Shown: positions 54,746-64,000 of the stretch, piece by piece
How the letters are laid out: each line of letters starts with the position of its first letter
Position numbering within the stretch: the first letter of the stretch is position 1
Origin: Heliocidaris erythrogramma
Lineage: Eukaryota > Echinodermata > Echinoidea > Camarodonta > Echinometridae
Length of the DNA: 64,000 nucleotides
Assembly (NCBI GenBank): GCA_025617745.1
Contig: CM046866.1
Span: forward strand, 15,445,725-15,509,724
Direction: 5' to 3'
Position numbers and translations under genes: made by a program
Notes under the pieces: generated by a model
Database searches by the model: none
The model's input: only the letters and a program-made list of their open reading frames with translations
Told to the model about the DNA's origin: nothing

Positions 54746-55270
54746 CACGCACCCCATAATGAGAAAGTGTGAATAATAAGATCTCGTGATTAATGGAGTC
54801 GAAGGCCTTGGAGAAGTCCAGGAAAATACCAACCAGATGAGAACATTTGTCTATAAAAGCAAGCGCTACTTTTTCAGCAAAATTAAAAAGGCATGTTCTG
54901 TATTATGTTTTTCTCTAAATCCAAATTGAAAGTTGGAAAATATATTTTGAGTTTTTAAAAAGTTAACAGTTCTACGATAAATAGCTTTTTCTAGAAATTT
55001 CGACAAGGAGGATAATAAAGAAATAGGTCCGTAATTACTAACATTCAACTTATCACCTTTTTGGTACAGGGGTATCCTTTACAATTTTCATGTTATCTGG
55101 GACTTGTCCATTAAGTAACGATAGATTAAGAAAATGTACTAAGGGATTAACAATTGAAGATATTACACCTTTTAAAATGAAATTATTAATATCATCATAG
55201 CCGGGACTCTTTTGTTCTACTCAGAAATATATAAATCTATGCATTCCTTATAGATTTAGAATATTTGCCA

Positions 55271-55735
55271 TTATGTAAACTAGCAATAAATCTCTAAAAA
55301 ATATCATTTAAAACTTGAAATAATATTTAATATTCCACCCTTTGTGACTTCAACACGCCAACAAGCCAACAAGCCAAGTAACTGAGCTTCATTGAACAAC
55401 CTGCATAATAAGGACTGTCACAAAGCCCAGTGCAAAATCAACAGCACAAAATACTTTTTGAGAAAAGAAAATTACATTGGCAATGTTCACACAACAAACG
55501 ACTAAGGTGGAGAAAATGGATTGAAAGTATACAAAATTAACTTTAATAAGATTTAGGTTCATCAGCCGTACACATATAAGATATTATATCTTAGATCAAT
55601 AGAAGAGTGAAAATAAACATTGAATGGCTAACATAAATGCAGAGTCCACAAATTGACGTGGATTAAAAATATGATTGAGTCCTTAGCTGGTTCCATTCGT
55701 TAGGGCCCAAAGATGAACTTGGAGAGTATTGCTCA
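55271..55735. other. Spacer, no gene seen
   Basis: AT-rich. CAACACGCCAACAAGCCAAC near 55350 is a small local repeat. No other structure. Confidence 0.4.
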
Positions 55736-55743
55736 GTGATGAG

Positions 55744-55901
55744 CAGTGCCGTATATAGATCGAGTCTGGCCAACTCGGTTTCAGTTGGGTAGCAACATGG
55801 CGTATATTCCTTTGTTATGTAAGCTTGCAACAAAGGAATATGCGCCATGTTGTTACCCAACTGGAGCCGAGTTGGCCAGACTCGATCTATATACGGCACT
55901 G
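55744..55901. mobile_element. Near-perfect palindromic hAT MITE, 8-bp TSD
   Basis: The element is 158 bp, with about 72-bp arms differing at only a few positions around a 14-base loop. Ends CAGTGCCGTATATAGATC / GATCTATATACGGCACTG are flanked by exact GTGATGAG repeats (55736-55743, 55902-55909). An older relative is at 24228-24366. Confidence 0.9.
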
Positions 55902-55969
55902 GTGATGAGTCCAAAATCGCGTCCTCTCGTGACAGCTACGAGGGAACTTTTATATGTACGTGTCTAGAT

Positions 55970-57217
55970 ATTTACTTTAGGTGTTTGGATATATTATACT
56001 TACTTATGGTTCATTTTTCAATCAACTTTCGGCCGCAGTAATCGCCATCTTAATGTGTTTTATGAAAAGAAATAGCTACAAAGGCCTCAACGTACGAATC
56101 ATGTCCAAACGTATACCAAAAATATGTTACAGGATTTTGTAAATATTGATCGCAATGATAGCAATAATAAATAGTTGATATAATCAGTAACATCAAACGA
56201 GCACTGTATCGTGTAATTGTACCTGTTTCTTACCCCTCATTTGGTATGTGTATAGGGGTGTGTCCTTGTGGGGTATTCAATCTGTGGAAACACAGAAGTT
56301 AAGCTAAAAATATAAAGTCCTTAACATCTTATTTCTTGACAGCGTTGGTTGTATGAAAATCTATACCTCGAGATGGTTGATTTTATTCATATGTATTTAT
56401 TGTGCCCCCTCTTTCAAAACATTGCCTGGGGGAGCATGCCCCTCTCCTAGTTTGAGAAGTGGATTTATTATACAGCAATGAAAATGGAAGGAAGGAAGTG
56501 AAGGAAATATCCCTTTGCGATGGCCTCAAACCTCTCCTTCCTGTAATTCATTTGCAAGACTTAGTAACCATTGTGAAAGCCTTCCCATCGCTTCCCCCTA
56601 TAAACTACATGCACATGTACGATACTGATCATGCTGTAATTCTTTTAGCTCACCCAGAGAGATAAAATAGTTTGAGGAGGCAGAAGGGCACTCCGCGCCC
56701 CCTTGTTGAAAGGCAAAACAAGAAGAGAAAAGAGAGTGAGAAGAAGAGAGATTAGAAGAAGAAGGTGGATAAGCAGCAGAAGAAGAAGAAGAAGAAGAAG
56801 AAGAAGAAGGAAAACAGGAAAAGCAAGAAAGGGAGATAAGAGGGGAAGCACGAGAAAAAGATAATACGACTCCCTCCTATCCCCTCCCAAATCCGCTCGC
56901 TCCCTAAAATTTTATCCACCTGGTAAGCCTCTCCACCCTTCCCCCCCCCCCCCCCCCCCCCGGGCCTGGACCCAAGCGACACCACTGAATAGAAGGCATG
57001 GAATTGATCTCTACACGACCTGGATCGAGAGCTTTTCTATCTATTGGGACAAAGTATACGTTTGAACTCCAAAATAAATGTAATCCACACCTGTGTTCAA
57101 CAGTTCAAGAGAATGTCGAATGTCTGTATGCATATCTTGAGGGGTTGCTCTCGCACCAAACTTTCGACATGTGCAGTGCCTCAACAGTCTTACTGTAAGT
57201 GTATTGATTTAATATAT
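55970..57217. repeat. Upstream part of the UGT-4 duplication unit
   Basis: Matches 37370-38650. It includes a (GAA)n tract (about 56776-56809) and a C run (about 56941-56960). A 67-codon open stretch from ATG 56998 ends at TACTGTAAGTG. The UGT-3 copy of this stretch has a stop after 17 codons, so a noncoding 5' exon is likelier than a protein exon. Confidence 0.75.
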
Positions 57218-57352
57218 TTCGATATGAAACATGAAAACACTTTACTAAAATTCATGGATGTGATTTATTTCAAGGCCAGGTTTAAAGGTAAGTCTAGTGC
57301 TTAGTAATTGTGAGTGTTGAAGTGGTCATGGCTCTAGAATAATTTCCCTTAA

Positions 57353-58258
57353 AGGAGAATTAACCCCTGAGTACAAATTTACTTGTATTGAAAGGTGTAA
57401 TATATTCCTACTTATTGGCCTAAATCATTTTCTAATAAGATATCAGAAAAGGGTATAAATAAAGATATTCCAACACCCGGTATCGTCTCCTACTCATTTA
57501 CATGGGGGCTGCCATTTTCTTGCTGATTTGGATTTGTACATGAACCATTGAGAAATGTTCCGGTCAGGAAGATATTTTGCATCCAAGACCTAAATTGATT
57601 TTCTTCATTACCTAAAATCCCATATGTGACGAAAAATATAAAGTGGGTGTTTACATGATTTATAAAAATTAAATCTTTATAATGATACTTTTAAATTGTC
57701 TGGTTTTGCTTAACAAAAATCTATTTTCTTGGGTTTGCCAAACAGAGCAGAACATAATATATGCAGCATGCATTCTGACTTTTCAAGTCCCATTATCCGA
57801 AAGCAGGTGAATGCATAGTTTGCCGCTATAGATGCTCAGGGAAGAAGCATCCATAAAATTTGAATTAATTTGCTCCGTCCATTGCGTCACAGTATCTAGA
57901 AAATAGATTTATATTAAGCGAATATCGATTTTCAACAGAAATATATAAGGAAATCTTCAGTTTAAAAATAAATTGACATATCTATTCTATATTTTTAATC
58001 TCAAATGGGTTTTTAATTTTGAAAAAGGCAATTGGGCATTTGGATTAAGAAAATCTTCTTGTACACATAAAAAAAATGGCAGCCCCCATGTATTGCTAGC
58101 AGACGATACATATTGCTAGCAGATGATAAATTTTGCTCAGAAAATCTTGATTCGTATCGATCTCGTATATTTTGACGCGAAGCCGTATAGTCTAACAAGT
58201 AGGAATAAATAACACCTTTTGAACACTATCGTCTTTATTGTTTGAGGTTAATTCTCCT
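57353..58258. mobile_element. TTAA-flanked DNA transposon, non-autonomous
   Basis: A 906-bp element with inverted ends AGGAGAATTAACC and exact TTAA on both sides (57349-57352, 58259-58262). The related sequence at 40241-40300 (opposite orientation) has a single TTAA at the same point and no insert. TTAA targets point to the piggyBac or Kolobok groups. No transposase frame is present. Confidence 0.88.
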
Positions 58259-58688
58259 TTAAGTTTGTAACTTTTGTACGCATGCTTTCAAGAGGTTATG
58301 CCGACTGATGTCACAGCTAGTTACTACTCATCGGTATGGATTCAGTCTACATGTACAATACGATATTGTTAACACTCACTCTTAAAGGTGCGCTATTGAA
58401 CTGTCCCGGTACAGGTTCAAAAGAGTACAATATTATTGAGTGCAAAACGAGGGAGAAATGGGATAAATGGAAACATGGCGCCTACTTAAATTGCTTTAAA
58501 ATGATTATCCAATGCCTGTTGCCAGTGGCATAGCGTGAATACAGCTATTGAGGGGGCACTGGCGTCATTTTTATTATCATGGTTATTAATTTGTGGATAC
58601 ACCATTTGCCGCCACTGTCCGGCATTTAGCCTGCGTCGTTGGCAATTCCACTGAATGAAAATGTGTGTTTATGTTGAGTAATTTCTTA

Positions 58689-58931
58689 CCCTTACAAAAA
58701 AGTACCATAGTAATACCATGGTAATACCGCGTTACCCATTGTCAAGATGAAAAATACTATGAATGTACCATGCTTTTCATGGTACACGATGCAAATACTA
58801 TGAATATACAATGTTTTTCGTAGTAATACTGTGGCAATACGATGTGTACCACGGATTTACCATGTTTTCGTGGTATTATGGCGGTAATACCATGAAATAC
58901 GTAGTATTACCATGGTATTTTTTTATAAGGG
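58689..58931. mobile_element. TA-flanked MITE with ACCATGGTAATACC repeats
   Basis: Ends CCCTTACAAAAAAGTACCAT and, inverse, CCCTTATAAAAAAATACCAT are flanked by TA (58687-58688, 58932-58933). The interior is made of short palindromic TACCATGGTA-like words. The UGT-3 unit lacks it. Confidence 0.85.
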
Positions 58932-59098
58932 TATGAAAAATTATTGATTCTAATCTCGAAAATAGTGTCGATTTTGAATCACTTCATATGAGAATTAATT
59001 TGGACCATTTTTCTTTACAGAGACTTTTGGATTGACACACTTCTGACAAAGGGTATATCAGTATCGTTGATCTGGAGCAGAATTCAACCTTTGGCGCA

Positions 59099-61528
59099 AT
59101 GAAACTTTTTCTGTGTTTCATTTTGTCCTTCATGGTCATTGCCATCAATGTCATGCCTTTGACAAGTGGGGCTAATATCCTCGTCTCCGTGTTCCTACCG
59201 ATGAAAAGTAGTCACATCAAAAGCATGTCCGGCATCACAGGAGCGTTGACCCGACGCGGCCACAACGTCACCATCCTCACCAGCTCTTCTGTCGGAACCA
59301 AAGGGTACCACCCCGACACCTACGACGGGGCCGTCCAGTACAAGTACGTCGATAAACCTCCAGGATTTCAAGCCGTACAAGCAGAAATACTTCGGCTCGC
59401 ATTTGAGAAGAGTATAATAAAAATGATATGGGCGTTCGGAAAAGTTTTCTCATTGTCGGCACATAGCTGTGAGTGCTTCTTCGACGATTCTGCAACGCTC
59501 GCTCTGCTGAAAGCATCCCACTTCGATATTCTTATTGGGGACTCTTTTGATGGATGTGATGCGATGCTTGGCAGTTACCTCGGGATACCTTTCATTGCGG
59601 TGACGACCGCCGCGAGATATCCGTTCTTCAATGAGCGCATGTTTGGAATCCCGTCACCGTCGTCATACGTACCATTGGGTCTGTTTCCTCTGTCAGACAG
59701 GATGTCATTTTTCGAGCGAACTGCCAGCTTCATTGAGTATCACGTTGTCATGGGTGGTTTGGGATGGTCCCTCTTCAGGTCTTTGGACAAGATCAAAGAC
59801 AAGCACGGTTTCGCTCCAGACCAGAGCGTTCCTGATCTTCTAGGTGGAGCCGAGTTGTGGCTGTGCATGACGAATTTTGCCTTGGACTACCCTCACCCTA
59901 CCGCTCCTAATTGGGTGGCTATCGGGAATATAGCTGACATTCCTGCAAAGCCACTAAAGAAGGTAATTATGATGAAGTATTAAACAGTACAGACAGTGGC
60001 GTATCTAGGTATTCTGGTGCCCGGGGCAAACTATCAAATCTGCGCCCCCCCCCCCCCCCCCCAACGTCCAAACTCAGATTAATGAGCTTTTTTTTAAATT
60101 TAGAAATGATGGCACTATACGTGAAAATGAGTTTTGATGCACTTAACCCAGGGTTCTTCGCCCAAATTTGATGGATTATTGTATAAGCGAGGAAGCAATG
60201 CGACCGACCGGCAGATTTTGTTTTTCATTTTCACCCCTCGAATTGAAATTCTTTTGCATTTTCTCCTTAGGAAAAAAATCCAAGGGAATACAGCGACCTA
60301 GCAGTAGAACTTTTATTAAATTTTGAACATTCCTATTTTGGGGGCGCAAAATAAATGGAAACCCTGAAAAATATATTTGAGGAATTTAGCAAGGCAATTG
60401 CAAGGCAATTTATGATTTCTTTCGAATGTTCTATACTTTGAAAATGCTTTTTATGCACATTATATCCCATCTGGGGTCGGGGGCAAAGTAACGAGAGTTA
60501 ATTAATGGTTAACACTTTAAAAACGGCATTGGGAGCGCGAAATACCTAGATCCTGGATATAATTATGCGAGGGAGCAAAGCGACCGAGCTTTAGAAAAAA
60601 ATCGCATTTCGAACCCTATCAAACACAATTTCTTACGCATTTTGTCCTTGACAGGGGCGTAAATAATCCTCACAGACCATACATTTTCTTGTATTTCTCC
60701 CCCTTTTCTTTCTTTCTTTTTGCGTTTTTTGCGCCCCTTTCAAGTGCCCCCTCTGCCCCCTCCCCCCGTAGATACGCCACTGAGTACAGAGGGGAATCAT
60801 CAAGCAAGTGAGAAATCATGATCATTCTGTGAGTGATATATGACTTTGAAATGGGGGGGGGGGGGGGGGGGGGGGGCTACTGGGACATCCTAACAATCCA
60901 ATAGCAACAGCCTATATGAGAACAGAGAGTTGTCAGGAGGCTGTCGGTCTCGTGAACACTCTGATAACTCTTTAGATTAAGGTCTCGTGGGTTGTCGGTC
61001 GATCTCGTGCCTGGGCTCTTGGTATCGCGGGCTGTAGAGTCGTCGGCACATTTTTTTTAAAGTTAATTTTACTCTACAATTTGTATATAAATTATGCGTA
61101 AGAGATTTTTTTAAACCAAAAATATGGGATGAATCCTGCAGCTCCTTTAACAATTGGCCGTGTCTAAAGGTGATTCCCTGTACTTTCCGTGTCGTTTTCT
61201 GCCTCTTCTTTCAAGGAATACGAAAGTTTTGTTGAGGGATCGGGTAAACATGGCTTCATCATATTCTCACTGGTGAGTACAATGGAAAATTAATGATCTT
61301 GTCATCGGCGCAATGATAAGCTAATCTACTTGAAGTAGCACAGTTGATTTGCAAGTACACTTAGTGAAAAAATGCATACGTCTGTACTGAATAATAAAAA
61401 TTAAAATGTTGGTTATTAAATTGTACTCAAAGCTATTGTTCTCTGTTTTCCGTCTTCTTGGTAAATGGATTTGGAAATGTGGCGGGAAGCTTTAATATCT
61501 ATAAACTGGATTTGTTAGAAATGTGAGG

Positions 61529-61563
<35 letters not shown>

Positions 61564-64000
61564 TTGTGAGCTCTGAATCATTAGCTGGGGGCCGGGGTAG
61601 CCCAGGAAGGTACCGATTGATTTAACTAAACTGTTAAATCAACTTCTTTTTTTGTGTGTGTTTTTTTTTTGTGTTTTTGTTTATTATAGGGGGGCTATAC
61701 CACCTCCACTCCATTTTCCTTTCTATTCTTTCTTTATAATTCTTTTCTCTTCAGACAAAAGTTATAGTTAACATTACACGTATATACATAATTTTCCTTG
61801 ATTATTGTATTATGCCAATTATATATGATGCTAAGTTATAACTTTGTAAATAATTGTTTGCAATCCTGTTGATGAGAAACTGTTATAACTTGGTATAAAA
61901 TGTGAAATCATTACTTTCAATTATGTTAATGTGAAGATTTATTTGCACTTATGTATGGAATGTGAAACCTTACTTGTATTGTTTAAAGGTTATTTGTAAT
62001 TTTGTATGAAATGTTTAATTTCATTTGTAATTTTGTTTGAGAGAAAAGAATTAAAAAAAATTGTAAAAACAAAAAAAAAGCTACATCTAATACATCTAGT
62101 GCCGACAAAGTTTTGAATGTGCCGACAAAACATTTCATGCAGTATAGATTACAGAGAGGGAGCAACCGCTCCAGAGTCCAGGCTGCGTTAATGCCCCTGA
62201 ATGTTTGCATCCAGCTTAATATCACTATTGTCATGATTGTGTTTATTTTCAGAGTTAGTGGCACTTTCATACTTTCAGCATTAGATCCATAGATTAGATC
62301 GGTTGGTCAACCTTTTGGTCGGACATCGCCTCGTTGTTTAGACCAATATTCAGATAAAGATGCGTCAGTTGTGGAAACTAACAGATTACTCAAATAACAT
62401 TAAAAGAACAGAAATACATATTTTAATTGTGCTGATATTATTTCCAACTTTAGGGTACATACTTTACTGAGCTTCCTAAGCAAGAGATGGCTGATGCCTT
62501 TGCAAGAGTCTTCAGTGAGCTTCCACAGAGAGTCATTTGGCGGTATACTGGAAAACGCTCTCGTTACCTTGGTAACAACACCATGATGGTTGACTGGTTG
62601 CCACAAAATGACCTTGTTGGTATGTCCTCATCAAGTTTTCTTTAGTTAAAGATTATTGTACACATAATTTTTTTAATGAAAAAACAATATAATCGTGATA
62701 GAACCAAAGACTTCAGATGGTGCTCGTGAATACACAATTAACTTAATGAATAGTAATGGTAGTTGCAAGATTTTTTGTTAGAATGGTACAATCATGTCAT
62801 AAAATATGAAAGATCTATTCACTGTAATGACTATAGTGTGTATTTGTATCAAGAAGTTAACTCCTCAATTGTATAAAATATGTTCTTGTAATACTATATA
62901 CAGGTCACCCAAAAGCCCGACTGCTTATATACCATGGGGGTCTAACAGGCATCCTCGAAGCCGTGTACCATGCCGTCCCCATGGTCGTAATGCCGCTCTT
63001 TGCTGAGCAGGAATCCAACGCTGTGAGAGTCGAGGTCAGGGGAATGGGAAGAAGGCTTCAGAAGAACTCCATATCGTACGAGACTGTCAAGGCGGTGGTG
63101 ACTGAAGTGCTCGATAATCCAAGGTACTCAGTTTACTCATATTTCCTACTATATAGTTGATATACTTTCAAGAATATGAATGGAGATATGTTACCTGTTG
63201 AATGACATTTTAATTATTAAACTATCTTTGACATTTGGACGATTGTTGATTAATATCAGCCTATTGGATGAAATCGAAGTGCTCAATTATGCATTTTAAC
63301 GATGTTCGGTGTTTATAACTATGTCACTCCATTCACGGGCGCAAGTCCCTTTTGAATTGTGGTGCATGGTCATGTTCGTGGTTCACATTTAAGCGATAGC
63401 AAAATTTTAACCCTAATGAAGTCCCACTTATGAGCACCTTTACTTGCACTCAAGGTGCGAAATGAAACATGCTTGATGAAAATTGATTATGCAGCATATT
63501 CGATGGTGGGTGACAGAAGTATTTCTATCCCCTGCACCCCATCCCGTTTGTGAAAACGCGAGGGCTATTATGTCCCTTGACTCCAAGTATTTTCGCCCAT
63601 GCTTCTCTCTCTAACAAAGGATCATAAAGCTTAATTCTAAAGTTTTTATTCTAATGATTCATACCATAACTAAGCATAATTATAAGCCTGTCTTTAAGCG
63701 TTGAAACCTGCATGACTCATGCAGTATAGCTTATTCTGATATAGGTATAGCTGAGTCTAGCAAATCAGCAATCTCGAACACGAATTTAGTCGTTTTGTTA
63801 AAACTTACTTATTAGTCCTAGTGAAACTTAGTGTAATATATTTATTAGCATACAGACCATACACATAAAAAGCTGTTCAAAGTTCAACATCATCCATGTA
63901 TTTCGTCTTAAATTTCCAGTTACACAGAAAACATTCGAAGATCTTCCGGAATCTATAGAGATGCCCAGTCTAAACCTGATGACACCGTGGTCTTCTGGGT
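59099..64000 (+). CDS. UGT-4: UDP-glycosyltransferase, partial at right edge
   Basis: Exons: 59099-59962, 61216-61272, 62454-62619, 62904-63123, and 63920 to the window end, where exon 5 is cut off after about 27 codons. All splice sites and phases match UGT-3. The signal peptide, catalytic-type His (KSSHIKSM) and Asp (DILIGDSFDG), and donor signature (YHGGLTGILEAVYHAVP, FAEQESNA) are intact. It differs from UGT-3 mainly in exon 1 between residues 78 and 120 (for example DKPPGFQAVQAEILRLAFEK), a region that in UGTs helps shape the acceptor pocket. The predicted role is the same ER sugar-transfer reaction with possibly different substrate range. The membrane anchor lies outside the window. Confidence 0.92.
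59994..60782. mobile_element. hAT-type element in UGT-4 intron 1, shared with UGT-3
   Basis: Same CAGTGGCGTATCTAGG / TAGATACGCCACTG ends and the same AGTACAGA duplications (59986-59993, 60783-60790) as 42887-43560. It is 115 bp longer because of an extra C run and internal length differences. Confidence 0.9.
60856..60877. repeat. Poly-G run
   Basis: More than 20 G in UGT-4 intron 1, against about 11 at the matching UGT-3 position near 43626. Confidence 0.9.
61531..61561. repeat. (TC)n microsatellite, UGT-4 intron 2
   Basis: Shorter counterpart of 45247-45325. Confidence 0.9.
61632..62086 (+). mobile_element. Poly(A)-tailed retroposon fragment in UGT-4 intron 2
   Basis: About 455 bp present here and absent from the matching UGT-3 position (near 45410). 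It ends AAAAATTGTAAAAACAAAAA AAAA, an A-rich tail. No open frame and no clear target duplication, so a 5'-truncated LINE end is likely but unproven. Confidence 0.55.

Larger units (their letters stand above)
52921..55270 (-). mobile_element. CR1/Jockey-group LINE, decayed, minus strand
   Basis: Read on the minus strand: NVSNYGPISLLSSLSKFLEK and FQFGFREKHNTEHAF (55048-54866), then after an inserted MITE NCGVPQGSLLGPL and FILFADDSNLF (near 54410-54275), then FIKFLGITVNNEFSWKYHID and LPYLNYGILAWGNAQQTLL (54174-53785). It ends in a short (TTTGAA)n tail at 52925-52947. Frameshifts and two DNA-element insertions (54504-54745 and 53617-53706) break it. Confidence 0.8.

Noticed and set aside
56998-57198. 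Small protein starting MELISTRPGSRAF
   Set aside because: The duplicate copy at 38454 has a stop after 17 codons, and the block ends in a donor-like GTAAGTG. A noncoding 5' exon is more likely.

Overview
The window is animal nuclear DNA. It has split genes with GT-AG introns, abundant non-LTR retrotransposons, many short inverted-repeat DNA elements, tRNA-derived repeats and an AT-rich background broken by long C or G runs. No bacterial, organellar or viral gene organisation is visible. The repeat types and the UDP-glycosyltransferase (UGT) paralogues suggest a marine invertebrate deuterostome, most likely an echinoderm. That placement is inference from sequence style, not from a database match.

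The only recognisable host genes are four UGT genes, all with the same five coding exons (about 852-864, 57, 163-166, 220 and 274-277 nt; intron phases 0, 0, 1, 2). UGT-1 (16840-22470, +) and UGT-2 (31487-35424, -) are close paralogues arranged tail to tail. UGT-3 (41992-51116, +) and UGT-4 (59099 to beyond the right edge, +) are head-to-tail duplicates about 17 kb apart. Each has a signal peptide, the UGT signature exon, a C-terminal membrane segment, a Cys-rich cytosolic tail and (where visible) a KxKxx-type ER signal. They are expected to be ER membrane enzymes that conjugate small lipophilic compounds. UGT-2 keeps an open frame, but both residues matching the catalytic His and Asp are replaced (Q39, N148).

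Region by region: 1-2.05 kb holds tRNA-like SINE units and a mariner-type MITE. 2.05-4.69 kb is a decayed CR1/Jockey-group LINE. 4.70-10.09 kb is a full-length L1/Tx1-type LINE on the minus strand with both frames open and a 14-bp target duplication. 10.1-16.4 kb holds LINE debris and a 1.7-kb segmental duplication (11.2-12.8 and 14.75-16.4 kb), one copy of which carries a probable solo LTR. 16.8-22.5 kb is UGT-1. The 22.5-31.5 kb spacer holds a LINE tail, an AATAGG-rich foldback array and a TCCGGGA-rich transposon-like element with a non-repetitive core. 31.5-35.4 kb is UGT-2. 35.4-41.9 kb is repeat-rich spacer. 42.0-51.1 kb is UGT-3. 51.1-57.2 kb holds a minus-strand LINE and two MITEs. 57.2-64 kb is the UGT-4 unit.

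Because UGT-3 and UGT-4 are recent duplicates, each serves as an empty-site control for the other. An 8-bp-TSD hAT-type element is in both, so it predates the duplication. A TTAA element, a TA-flanked MITE and a poly(A) retroposon are only in the UGT-4 unit. A nested foldback element, a 2.5-kb LINE, a mariner-type MITE and a retroposon with a 15-bp TSD are only in the UGT-3 unit.
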